NCBI GenBank assembly: GCA_965229565.1
Contig: OZ245888.1
Coordinates: 2,108,001-2,172,000 of the forward strand
DNA from: JANQNX01 sp040217095
Lineage (GTDB): Bacteria; Pseudomonadota; Gammaproteobacteria; Eutrophobiales; Eutrophobiaceae
DNA length: 64,000 bases
Reading direction: 5' to 3'
In this document: piece by piece, positions 9,272 to 17,332 of the stretch
Position numbering within the stretch: position 1 is the stretch's first letter
How the letters are laid out: each line of letters opens with the position of its first letter
The notes under the pieces: generated by a model
What the model was told of the DNA's origin: nothing
The model's input: the letters and a program-made list of their open reading frames with translations, nothing else
The model's database searches: none
Position numbers and translations under genes: made by a program

Positions 9272-10072
9272 ATGAATGGCACTACTGACAAAACAGTTGT
9301 TGAAATCAGCAACCTGAGCAGCTTTTACGGTGAGCGCCAGGTATTGACCGATATCAACCTGAACGTCAATTACCGGGAAATCATGGTCATCATGGGCCAT
9401 AGCGGCTCCGGCAAGTCCACACTGTTCAAGAATATACTTGGCTTGCATCAAACCAGCAGCGGCTCGATACGCCTGCTTGATAAAGAAGTAAGTAGCATGC
9501 AACAGTCGGAATTATATGCGCTGCGTAAAAAGCTCGGTGTCGCCTTTCAAAACGGAGCCCTGTTCAGTTCAATGTCACTGATTGAAAACGTTGAACTGCC
9601 ATTACATGAACATACCCGGCTGGATAAACAAACCATCCGTATCATGGCGCGGCTTAAACTGGAACTGATGCGACTTGCTGACTTTGAAGACCTGATGCCG
9701 GCAGAATTATCCGGCGGCATGTTGAAACGCGCCGGACTGGCCAGGGCAGTTGTAATGGATCCGTCACTACTCTTTTTTGATGAGCCCTCGGCCGGTCTTG
9801 ATCCTATTGCCTCGGCCGAACTGGATGAACTGATCCTGCAACTGCGTGATGCGCTAAACATGAGCATCATTGTTGTAACCCATGAACTCGAAAGTGCTTT
9901 CAAGATAGCCGACCGGCTTACCGTACTCGACAAGGGCCAGCAGATCATTACCGGCACACCGGCAGAGATCCTGGCCAGCCCGGACCCACGCATCGTCAAC
10001 ATGCTCCAGCGCCGTGCCGGCAATGACGTGATCGATGCCGATGCGTACCTGGATAAACTAACCCGGCATTAG
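9272..10072 (+). CDS. mlaF: Phospholipid ABC transporter ATPase MlaF
   Basis: The ATPase of the Mla (retrograde or anterograde) lipid transport complex in the inner membrane, 266 residues from the ATG at 9272. The frame is open upstream to a GTG at 9218 and an ATG at 9242, but the ABC domain begins shortly after 9272. It shows Walker A (GHSGSGKST), the Mla-type signature LSGGM in place of LSGGQ, and Walker B (LLFFDEPSAGLDP), followed by the switch histidine in VVTHEL. It is followed after 2 bases by the permease mlaE and then mlaD, one operon. Confidence 0.92.
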   Translation: MNGTTDKTVVEISNLSSFYGERQVLTDINLNVNYREIMVIMGHSGSGKSTLFKNILGLHQTSSGSIRLLDKEVSSMQQSELYALRKKLGVAFQNGALFSSMSLIENVELPLHEHTRLDKQTIRIMARLKLELMRLADFEDLMPAELSGGMLKRAGLARAVVMDPSLLFFDEPSAGLDPIASAELDELILQLRDALNMSIIVVTHELESAFKIADRLTVLDKGQQIITGTPAEILASPDPRIVNMLQRRAGNDVIDADAYLDKLTRH

Positions 10073-10074
10073 GC

Positions 10075-10860
10075 ATGGATACCTCGTTAAACCTTTCTGA
10101 TTACATGCTAAACCGGGTCCAGCGCCTCGGCATGGCCGGTCTGTTCCTGTTTCACAGTGTACAACGCATCGTCAGCACCTCTTTTCCCTACCAGGCTTCA
10201 ATGAAACAACTGGCCTTTGTCGGTGCCCGCTCAATGCTGGTCATCGCCTGTGCCGGGCTGTTCGTTGGCATGGTATTGGCACTGCAGTTCTATGACACTC
10301 TCGTTCGGTTCGGTTCAGTGAGCCTGCTGGGATCAGCAGTGGGCCTGAGTTTAATCCGCGAACTGGGACCGGTATTAACCGCGCTGATGGTCATTGCCAG
10401 GGCAGGCTCCGCAATGTGTGCAGAGATCGGGATCATGCGTACCGATAACCAGATCGATGCGCTAGAGTGCATGGCAATTGATCCCTATCGCTACCTGTTT
10501 GCACCACGCATCCTGGCCGGGATAATTTCAGTGCCGTTATTAACCGCATTATTTATTATCGTAGGGCTGTTTGGCGGTTACATTGTTGGCGTGCTGATGT
10601 TCGGCGTCAGTGCCGGTGCCTATTTTCAAAGTATGAATGACACGGTGTTAATACGTGACTTGTTCATGGGCTTTGTGAAATCCGTGGTGTTTGGATTACT
10701 TATCGTCTGGATCGCCTGTGACAAGGGCTTTCACCTGCACCTCGACCGACGAGGTATGTATGGCTCAGAGGGTGTCAGCCGTATAACTACGGAAGCCGTG
10801 GTACTGTCAGCAATTGCCGTGCTGTTCAGCGATTATTTACTCAGTGCCTTGATCCTGTAA
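10075..10860 (+). CDS. mlaE: Phospholipid ABC transporter permease MlaE
   Basis: A 261-residue inner membrane permease of the MlaE/YrbE family. Family marks visible are the segment LIRELGPVLTALMVIARAGS near residues 93-112, followed by AEIG and the motif TDNQIDALECMAIDP near residues 122-136, and five to six hydrophobic helices. It forms a dimer that holds the MlaD ring and is driven by MlaF. The start ATG lies 2 bases after the mlaF stop and the gene ends 9 bases before mlaD, consistent with one transcript. Confidence 0.93.
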   Translation: MDTSLNLSDYMLNRVQRLGMAGLFLFHSVQRIVSTSFPYQASMKQLAFVGARSMLVIACAGLFVGMVLALQFYDTLVRFGSVSLLGSAVGLSLIRELGPVLTALMVIARAGSAMCAEIGIMRTDNQIDALECMAIDPYRYLFAPRILAGIISVPLLTALFIIVGLFGGYIVGVLMFGVSAGAYFQSMNDTVLIRDLFMGFVKSVVFGLLIVWIACDKGFHLHLDRRGMYGSEGVSRITTEAVVLSAIAVLFSDYLLSALIL

Positions 10861-10869
10861 GATTTCTCT

Positions 10870-11322
10870 ATGGATAAAAATAGACAGCTTGAAATCATCG
10901 TTGGTCTGTTCATGCTGACCGGCATTATTGCGATCAGTTTTCTTGCCTTCAGGCTCGGTGATATCGGGCTGTTCAACCAGAATCAATACGAATTGATGGC
11001 GCGCTTTACCTCTGCGTCGGGTTTGAAACAAGGTGCGGCGGTCGAAATGGCCGGGGTCAAGGTCGGCAAGGTAAATGCCATCCGTTTCAATCCCGATGAC
11101 TACCTGGCCGAGGTCACGATTGCGCTGGATAACACCGTGAAGGTACCGGACGACTCGATTGCCTCTATTCGAACCGCGGGCATTATTGGTGATCGATTTA
11201 TCAAGCTGTCGGCTGGTGGTAGTGACACCATGCTGGCAAACGGCGGTGAAATCTTCGAGACGGAACCGTCAATCAATCTCGAAGAGTTAATCAGCAAGTA
11301 TATTTTCGAATCTGACGAGTAA
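10870..11322 (+). CDS. mlaD: MCE-domain lipid-binding protein MlaD
   Basis: A 150-residue protein with one N-terminal membrane helix (about residues 8-27) and one periplasmic MCE domain (about 40-120; marks LKQGAAVEMAGVKVGKV and GIIGDRFIKL). MlaD forms a hexameric ring that channels phospholipid between the MlaFE transporter and the periplasmic carrier MlaC. Length is typical. It ends 9 bases before the convergent stop of mlaC, with no terminator hairpin visible between the two, so transcripts from the two sides may overlap. Confidence 0.93.
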   Translation: MDKNRQLEIIVGLFMLTGIIAISFLAFRLGDIGLFNQNQYELMARFTSASGLKQGAAVEMAGVKVGKVNAIRFNPDDYLAEVTIALDNTVKVPDDSIASIRTAGIIGDRFIKLSAGGSDTMLANGGEIFETEPSINLEELISKYIFESDE

Positions 11323-11331
11323 ACCGGGTGT

Positions 11332-11958
11332 TTAACTGTCTTCTGGTATCACAGCGGCATCAGGTGTGGACTGGGCTTCTTTATGCCTCTTGATACGGTC
11401 CTGGATATCGAGCAATAAACCATCCATTCCGTCATTGTTCACGATAGCGGCAAAAGTGCTGCGATAGTTGCTGACCAGGCTTACGCCTTCGATGACCACG
11501 TCGTAGGCATACCACTCACCGTTATTGTTCTTCAGCTTGTAGTTAACCGGGATTTCATTGCTGTCTGTCACGATCAGTGTTTCAACCACGGCGCGCTGGC
11601 CGCGAATGGTTTCGCCCACGTATTCAACGCGCTGGTTACTGTAGGATTCAATCTTGGTGCGGTAGGTTTCTTCCAGGTACTGTGAGAAAAACTCGACAAA
11701 ACGTTGGCGTTCTTCGGGTGTGGCCTTCTTCCAGTTCGTGGCCAGTACGCTTTGCGACATGCTTCGGAAATCGAAGCTGTCATTAATCACAGTGCCTATC
11801 CGGGTCCACTGCGTTTCCCTGTCCAGCGACTTATCCTGCAGGATACCTATCACCCTTTCGACAGAGTCCTGGACCCTGGCCATGGGCTCGGTAAAGGCCG
11901 ACCAGATTGGTGTGCTGAAGAGAAAAACAGCGAGAAAGAGAGAAAAATGCCTTTTCAT
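11332..11958 (-). CDS. mlaC: Periplasmic phospholipid carrier MlaC (Tgt2/Ttg2D family), inverted
   Basis: A periplasmic carrier of about 208 residues with an N-terminal signal peptide (MKRHFSLFLAVFLFSTPIWS). It keeps the family pattern: a helical first half with FDFRSMSQSVL, then ATPEERQRFVEFF, and YAYDVVIEGVSLVSNYR near residue 155. MlaC ferries phospholipid between the outer membrane MlaA complex and MlaFED. I place the start at the Met at 11958; a second Met five residues upstream (11973) is possible. In most gammaproteobacteria mlaC directly follows mlaD in the same operon; here it stands on the opposite strand, convergent with mlaD. No mlaB is visible nearby. Confidence 0.88.
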   Translation of the reverse strand: MKRHFSLFLAVFLFSTPIWSAFTEPMARVQDSVERVIGILQDKSLDRETQWTRIGTVINDSFDFRSMSQSVLATNWKKATPEERQRFVEFFSQYLEETYRTKIESYSNQRVEYVGETIRGQRAVVETLIVTDSNEIPVNYKLKNNNGEWYAYDVVIEGVSLVSNYRSTFAAIVNNDGMDGLLLDIQDRIKRHKEAQSTPDAAVIPEDS

Positions 11959-12201
11959 AAAACCGGGTTCCATAACATCTGCAAAAGAATTGATCGTACC
12001 GTTTTATCCCCGCAAACAAAAATGAATTGTGTCTGTAGATAACGACACAAGGTACAAATCCGGTAATACCAGTGCTGTTAATGGCTTGTTTTTTAGTTAA
12101 AAGATATTTTAGATTATTAATGTAAATTATTGTTTTTAATAACTTATAATTTTCAATTTCAGGTATTTTCTAAAGTTGGTCCGTGCGGCATGTGGATTGC
12201 T

Positions 12202-12228
12202 CTATTTACTGTTAAAAACGGTAAATAG
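12202..12228 (+). promoter_or_regulatory. Hairpin directly before the small gene at 12238
   Basis: Twelve bases at 12202-12213 pair with 12217-12228 (one G-U pair, loop of three A). The 3' arm runs into the purine-rich GGGAAAA stretch that is the only candidate ribosome binding site for the ATG at 12238. It may act as a translational switch or as an operator with dyad symmetry. The flanking 150 bases upstream are very AT-rich. Confidence 0.45.
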
Positions 12229-12237
12229 GGAAAAGCA

Positions 12238-12525
12238 ATGAACGTATATCCATGCCGCTACCGGGGAAGCGCCGGTTTCGGTTGCAAAGATCACAAACAG
12301 CGCTGGATGTTTGTCCCGGACATGGGGCAGCTTTCAAAAAGGATCCATCGCAACCTGACGTTGGACGATCTTCAATTTGCCAACGAACTGGCATATGAAT
12401 TCGAACTACGCCTTGAAAATAATGCATCCTCCTTCCTCAATGGCTTAATACGGGCGAGCCGGCTGTTCACCAAGGCTGGCAGAGCGTCAACCGTTGAAGG
12501 ACAACTGCTGGCAGCTAATTACTAG
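12238..12525 (+). CDS. Small protein of unknown function
   Basis: A 95-residue protein with three Cys-Arg/Lys rich segments at its N-terminus (YPCRYRG, GCKDHKQRW) and a helical middle (DDLQFANELAYEFELRLE). I do not recognise it. Support for a real gene is the purine-rich stretch before the ATG, a hairpin at 12202-12228 and a strong rho-independent terminator at 12576-12605, 50 bases after the stop: together these make a self-contained transcription unit. No signal peptide or membrane helix is seen. Confidence 0.5.
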   Translation: MNVYPCRYRGSAGFGCKDHKQRWMFVPDMGQLSKRIHRNLTLDDLQFANELAYEFELRLENNASSFLNGLIRASRLFTKAGRASTVEGQLLAANY

Positions 12526-12575
12526 TACCTTCTCTCTCCCTGCTCATTAGTAAATAGCCGTAATTCCAGTAGAAT

Positions 12576-12605
12576 ACTCGTGTCACCTGACACGAGTTTT
12601 TTTTT
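12576..12605 (+). terminator. Rho-independent terminator
   Basis: Arms ACTCGTGTCA (12576-12585) and TGACACGAGT (12588-12597) are perfect complements, followed by an unbroken run of T to 12605. It closes the small gene at 12238-12525 and lies only 4 bases before the likely ATG of the next gene. Confidence 0.85.
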
Positions 12606-12609
12606 GGCC

Positions 12610-13326
12610 ATGAAATCGAAACAAATCCTGCTACTCGCGATCGTTATCATCATGGCCATGCTGTTTTTTGTCCTGGATATCCAGCAGTATCTCAACCTCG
12701 CCTACATCAAGTCACGCCAGGCCGAGATTGACCACTACTACCTGATGAACCCGATAAAAACCGGTGCCATCTTTTTTATCAGCTATGTGCTGATAACTTC
12801 CGCCTCCCTGCCCGGGGCCGGCATCATGACATTACTGGGCGGTGCCATCTTCGGAACTTTCTGGGGTTCGATACTGTGCTCGTTTGCCTCAATGATCGGG
12901 GCAACGATTGCGTTCCTGATCGCGCGTTACCTTTTTCACGACTATGTGCAAAAACACTTCAGCAAGAAAATTGAACCCATTAACCACGGCGTGAGGAAAG
13001 AAGGCAGTCTTTACCTGTTCACCGTTCGACTTGTACCGATCTTCCCGTTTTTTATCATCAATATCGTCATGGCCCTCACGCCAATCCGACCATTTACCTT
13101 TGCCTGGGTCAGCCAGCTGGGAATGTTGTTACCCACTATTATTTTTGTGAATGCCGGCATGCAGCTGGCCCAGATAGAATCACCATCGGATGTGTTATCA
13201 CTGGAACTCATACTGTCATTTGCCTTGCTTGGTATCTTTCCCCTGGCTGCGAAGAAGACCCTGGTTTACATCAAGAAGAAACGTCACGAGAGTCTCGCCG
13301 ACTACGAGGTAGAGAACGATGGCTGA
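12610..13326 (+). CDS. TVP38/TMEM64 (DedA-like, VTT domain) membrane protein
   Basis: A membrane protein of about 238 residues with helices near 5-22, 50-70, 80-105, 150-170 and 200-220. The central part (LPGAGIMTLLGGAIFG, then SMIGATIAFLIARYL) matches the VTT/SNARE-associated domain of TVP38 and DedA proteins, which are thought to be lipid scramblases or carriers. The ATG at 12610 follows the T-run of the upstream terminator and has no clear ribosome binding site; a GTG at 12580 is in frame but lies inside the terminator stem. Its end overlaps the next gene by 8 bases, and this pairing with a flavin disulfide oxidoreductase is seen in other proteobacteria. Confidence 0.85.
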   Translation: MKSKQILLLAIVIIMAMLFFVLDIQQYLNLAYIKSRQAEIDHYYLMNPIKTGAIFFISYVLITSASLPGAGIMTLLGGAIFGTFWGSILCSFASMIGATIAFLIARYLFHDYVQKHFSKKIEPINHGVRKEGSLYLFTVRLVPIFPFFIINIVMALTPIRPFTFAWVSQLGMLLPTIIFVNAGMQLAQIESPSDVLSLELILSFALLGIFPLAAKKTLVYIKKKRHESLADYEVENDG

Positions 13327-14767
13327 TGGTCGCTATGACCGCAACCTCATTGTTATTGGAGCCGGTTCGGCCGGACTTGTATCTGCCTATATCGCTGCAG
13401 CCGTTAAATCCAGTGTTACCCTCATAGAAAAAAACCGCATGGGTGGAGATTGTCTGAATACCGGCTGTGTCCCCTCCAAGGCGTTATTGAAATCAGCACG
13501 TGTGGCAGCACTGGTAAAACGCGCCGATGAGTTTGGAATCAAGGTGGGCGAACCGCAGGTGGATTTTGCTGCGGTAATGCAACGCGTTCACGGGGTCATT
13601 GCAATGATTGAACCGCATGATTCCATAGAACGCTATGAATCACTGGGCGTAGAATGCCTGGTTGGTGAAGCCGAGCTCGTGGATGCGCATACCGTCAAGG
13701 TGAACGGGACAACACTCACCACGAAGAATATTATTATTGCCTCAGGTGGTTTACCCGTTGTCCCGCCCCTGCCCGGACTGGAGAAAGGTGATTATGTTAC
13801 CTCGGAAGACCTTTGGCAGTTACGAGATCAACCGCAACAGATGATCGTACTGGGCGGTGGCCCGATAGGTTGTGAACTCAGCCAGGCCTTTGCGCGCCTG
13901 GGCAGCAAGGTGACACAGGTCGAGATGGCCCCACGCATCTTGCTCCGGGAAGATGAAGAAGTCTCCAGCCTGATGCAGGCACAACTTGAGCATGATGGTG
14001 TCAACTGCATGCCCAACACGCGCGCGGTCAGGCTTGAAAAGACAGGCGAACAAAAACAACTCGTCTGCGAACAGGGCGGCCAGGAAGTAAAATTTCCCTT
14101 CGATACATTACTTGTTGCCGTGGGCAGAAAGGCCGTGACCAGCATTCCCGGGTTGGACAAGCTGGGACTGGAATTAAATCAGGATGGTACACTCAAGGTC
14201 GACGAGTACATGCAGACCTCGCAGCAAGGAATCTTTGCCTGCGGCGATGTCGCTGGCCCCTACCAGTTTACCCATGTCGCTGCACACCAGGCCTGGTTCG
14301 CCAGTATCAATGCCCTGTTCGGGCGTTTCTGGAAATTCAAGGTGGATTACAGCGTGATCCCGTGGGCCACGTTCACCGAACCCGAGGTGGCGCGCGTGGG
14401 CTTGAACGAACAGGAAGCAAAACAGAAAGGCATTGCCTACGAGGTATCCCGTTACGAATTAGATGAACTGGATCGCGCGATTACGGAAGGTGAAACCAGG
14501 GGCTTCGTCAAGGTGTTAACCGTACCCGGCAAAGACAGGATACTGGGTGCTACCATCGTGGCCGAGCAAGCGGGTGAACTGATCACCGAATACATCAACG
14601 CCATGAAACATGGCCTGGGCCTGAACAAGATACTCGGTACCATCCATATCTATCCCACCTTGTCCGAGGCAAACAAGTTCACCGCCGGGGTCTGGAAAAG
14701 AGCGCATGCACCACAGTGGTTACTGGGGTTGGTTGAAAAATTCCATCGCTGGCAGTTGAGAAACTAG
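13319..14767 (+). CDS. FAD-dependent pyridine nucleotide-disulfide oxidoreductase (mercuric reductase-like)
   Basis: A 482-residue flavoprotein. It has the FAD-binding GAGSAG motif at residues 14-19, the redox-active pair Cys45 and Cys50 (GGDCLNTGCVPSK), a second dinucleotide fold (VLGGGPIGCELSQ) near residue 178, the FAD-closing ACGDVAGP near 310 and the dimer-interface HIYPTLSE near 442. Closest in style to mercuric reductase-like and dihydrolipoamide dehydrogenase-like enzymes, but it lacks the C-terminal vicinal Cys pair and the N-terminal metal-binding domain of MerA, so it is not a mercury enzyme. Coupled by an 8-base overlap to the TVP38 gene. Substrate unknown. Confidence 0.88.
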   Translation: MADGRYDRNLIVIGAGSAGLVSAYIAAAVKSSVTLIEKNRMGGDCLNTGCVPSKALLKSARVAALVKRADEFGIKVGEPQVDFAAVMQRVHGVIAMIEPHDSIERYESLGVECLVGEAELVDAHTVKVNGTTLTTKNIIIASGGLPVVPPLPGLEKGDYVTSEDLWQLRDQPQQMIVLGGGPIGCELSQAFARLGSKVTQVEMAPRILLREDEEVSSLMQAQLEHDGVNCMPNTRAVRLEKTGEQKQLVCEQGGQEVKFPFDTLLVAVGRKAVTSIPGLDKLGLELNQDGTLKVDEYMQTSQQGIFACGDVAGPYQFTHVAAHQAWFASINALFGRFWKFKVDYSVIPWATFTEPEVARVGLNEQEAKQKGIAYEVSRYELDELDRAITEGETRGFVKVLTVPGKDRILGATIVAEQAGELITEYINAMKHGLGLNKILGTIHIYPTLSEANKFTAGVWKRAHAPQWLLGLVEKFHRWQLRN

Positions 14768-15648
14768 ACCGGATCCTCGTGAATGAGGATATCGGCCTCC
14801 GGGTAGGCCTCGAGTAAACGCTTGTGCACGTCCTCGGCAATCCCGTGTGCCTCGGATAACTTAAGGTGTTTATCCAGGTCAAGATGAAACTGGATAAAGA
14901 TATCGCGCCCCGATTGGCGTGTGCGTAATTCGTGAATATCGATCACCTGGCTGTGCCCTTTAACAATCTCGATAATCCTGTTCCTGTCATCGTCACCCAG
15001 TTCACGATCCATCAGTTGGTCTATGGAACGTAACGCGATATCCCTGGCACTCCAGAGAATGTAGACGGCGATCCCCATCGCCAGTACCGAGTCTATCCAC
15101 CACATCTGCAACTGGCTGACCAGTACCAGTGAGACAATCACGATGCCATTCAGCAGGAAGTCGCTCATGTAGTGAATGGAATCTGCCTTGATAGCTACAG
15201 ACCCGGTTTTCTTGACGACATAATGTTGAAACTGGACGAGCACAAACGTGGCAACCAGCGATATCACGATCACGATGATGCCAATGTTGGCATAGACCAA
15301 CGGTTGCGGATTATAAAGACGCCTGATGGCCTCGAACATCAGGAAACCGGATGACGCGATGATAAAGCCGGCCTGTGAAAAACCCGCCAGGGCCTCGGCC
15401 TTGCCGTGGCCGAACCGGTGTTCTTCATCGGCCGGCTCCAGGGCATGGCGTACAGCGATAAGGTTGATAATGGAGGCCAGAGAATCCAGGAAAGAATCCA
15501 ACAGGCTGGATAGTAATGTCACCGAACCGGTCAGGGTGTAAGCGACCATCTTGATGAGGATAAGGAATACGGCCACGCACACCGACGCCAGCGTCGCTGC
15601 CCGCATCAGTGATGATTGCTGTTCCTTGTGTACTGCCTCGGCTGCCAT
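14764..15648 (-). CDS. Cation diffusion facilitator (FieF-like divalent metal exporter)
   Basis: A 294-residue metal/proton antiporter of the CDF family. Six helices are followed by a cytoplasmic ferredoxin-like domain (from about residue 210). The metal site is recognisable: DSFLDS in helix 2 and HYMSD in helix 5 (D-x3-D and H-x3-D), the arrangement of zinc, iron or cadmium exporters, with the HRFGHGKAEALAG loop between. It ends with a 4-base overlap on the convergent oxidoreductase gene. Confidence 0.9.
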   Translation of the reverse strand: MAAEAVHKEQQSSLMRAATLASVCVAVFLILIKMVAYTLTGSVTLLSSLLDSFLDSLASIINLIAVRHALEPADEEHRFGHGKAEALAGFSQAGFIIASSGFLMFEAIRRLYNPQPLVYANIGIIVIVISLVATFVLVQFQHYVVKKTGSVAIKADSIHYMSDFLLNGIVIVSLVLVSQLQMWWIDSVLAMGIAVYILWSARDIALRSIDQLMDRELGDDDRNRIIEIVKGHSQVIDIHELRTRQSGRDIFIQFHLDLDKHLKLSEAHGIAEDVHKRLLEAYPEADILIHEDPV

Positions 15649-15779
15649 ATTCTTGTTACTTTAACATCCCGGACGGTATTATTGCTTTATCATATTTAGC
15701 TATGAAGACAATAAATATTCTCTAATAGAGACGCATTCCTTTTTAGGCTAATCTTCGCGCGGAAATAAGGACAACAACA

Positions 15780-17141
15780 ATGACTGACTATAAATACGAC
15801 CTGTTTGTAATTGGCGCCGGTTCTGGCGGTGTGCGTGCTGCACGCATGTCTGCGGGCCTGGGGGCACGCGTGGGTGTGGCGGAAGACCGCTACCTGGGCG
15901 GCACCTGCGTTAATGTCGGTTGTGTCCCAAAGAAATTATTCGTCTATGCCTCGCACTTTGCCGAGGATTTCGAGAATGCCAGGGGTTTTGGCTGGAATGT
16001 AGGCGAGCCCCACTTTGACTGGCAGACACTGCTCAGTAACAAGAACGATGAAATCAGGCGCCTGAATGGCGTCTACAAGCGCATCCTGGATAATGCTGGC
16101 GTGGAGACCATTCTTGGCCGTGCCAGTATCGTTGATGAACACACGGTTGAGGTCAACGGTGAGCATATCAGCGCGGAACGCATCCTGGTTGCGACCGGTG
16201 GCTGGCCATCTATTCCCGAGATACCCGGCAAGGAACATGTTATTTCCTCCAACGAGGCCTTTTACCTTGAAAAACTACCGGAAAAAATCATCGTGGTAGG
16301 TGGTGGCTATATCGCCGTGGAGTTTGCCGGTATCTTCCATGGCCTCGGAGTCGACACCACCCTGCTCTACCGTGGGCCGCTGTTCATGCGCGGTTTCGAC
16401 GAGGAGATCCGACAAAACCTGTATGAAGAGATGCAAAAGAAAGGCATTAATATCAAGTTCAATGCCAACATTCACCACATCGACAAGGAAGGCGACAAGT
16501 TAATCGCGACCCTGGAGGATGGCGCAGTACTGGAGGCCGGCCAGGTCATGTATGCCACCGGTCGCACGCCCAAGGTCGAGGGACTGGGACTGGAGAACGT
16601 CGGCGTTGAACAGGACAAGAACGGTGCCATCAAGGTCAACCCGGAATACCAGACCAATGTGCCCTCTATCTATGCCATTGGTGACGTCACCGATCGCGTG
16701 CAGTTAACACCGGTGGCACTGGCAGAAGGCATGGTACTGGCACGACGCCTGTACGGAGGCCAGGATGGCGAAGTGGATTACAACGATATCCCGACCTGCG
16801 TATTCAGCCAACCGAACCTGGGCACGGTGGGATTAACGGAAGAAGAAGCACGAACACTTTACGGTGAAGTCGATATCTACAAGTCGAAATTTACACCGAT
16901 GAAGCTGTCACTCACCGAAAGTGATGAAAAAACCTTCATGAAAATGATCGTGGACAGGAAAACCGACCGGGTCGTCGGTGTACACATGCTCGGCCCCGAT
17001 GCCGGCGAGATCATCCAGGGCATTGGCATTGCCATCAAGGCCGGTGCAACGAAGAAGGTATTTGATTCCACGATCGGGATTCATCCGACCGCGGCAGAAG
17101 AGTTTGTAACGATGCGAGAGCCGGTTACTAATAACCAGTAA
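15780..17141 (+). CDS. gor: Glutathione-disulfide reductase
   Basis: A 453-residue NADPH-dependent flavoenzyme that reduces oxidised glutathione. Visible are the FAD motif GAGSGGVRAAR, the redox Cys pair Cys43 and Cys48 in GGTCVNVGCVPKK (the VNVGCVPKK form is typical of glutathione reductase), the NADPH fold VGGGYIAVEFAG near 177, FAD-binding AIGDVTDR near 300 and the catalytic His-Glu segment GIHPTAAEEF near 437. Length is typical. The ATG follows an AAATAAGGAC ribosome binding site. It stands alone, divergent from the CDF gene. Confidence 0.95.
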   Translation: MTDYKYDLFVIGAGSGGVRAARMSAGLGARVGVAEDRYLGGTCVNVGCVPKKLFVYASHFAEDFENARGFGWNVGEPHFDWQTLLSNKNDEIRRLNGVYKRILDNAGVETILGRASIVDEHTVEVNGEHISAERILVATGGWPSIPEIPGKEHVISSNEAFYLEKLPEKIIVVGGGYIAVEFAGIFHGLGVDTTLLYRGPLFMRGFDEEIRQNLYEEMQKKGINIKFNANIHHIDKEGDKLIATLEDGAVLEAGQVMYATGRTPKVEGLGLENVGVEQDKNGAIKVNPEYQTNVPSIYAIGDVTDRVQLTPVALAEGMVLARRLYGGQDGEVDYNDIPTCVFSQPNLGTVGLTEEEARTLYGEVDIYKSKFTPMKLSLTESDEKTFMKMIVDRKTDRVVGVHMLGPDAGEIIQGIGIAIKAGATKKVFDSTIGIHPTAAEEFVTMREPVTNNQ

Positions 17142-17332
17142 TTTGACTGGAAAATTCTGTCTTTCATGGTTTATAAAGACACAACTGCCACTGCTTAAAT
17201 ACATTTTGATTATCCTGTGACGCCCTGACTGATAGGCGTGTAGCAAGTACAATTCGCCTGCTTAATCCTGTATTTATTCCTGTTCAGACAAAAATAAACA
17301 CTATAATGGCCCGCCACGGAGAACATACATAA

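Noticed and set aside
13319..14767. Mercuric reductase (MerA)
   Set aside because: The redox Cys pair is there, but the C-terminal Cys-Cys and N-terminal mercury-binding domain are missing and no mer genes are nearby.
17142..17332. Terminator after gor
   Set aside because: Only a weak 5-base stem (ACGCC/GGCGT) without a T-run is seen.
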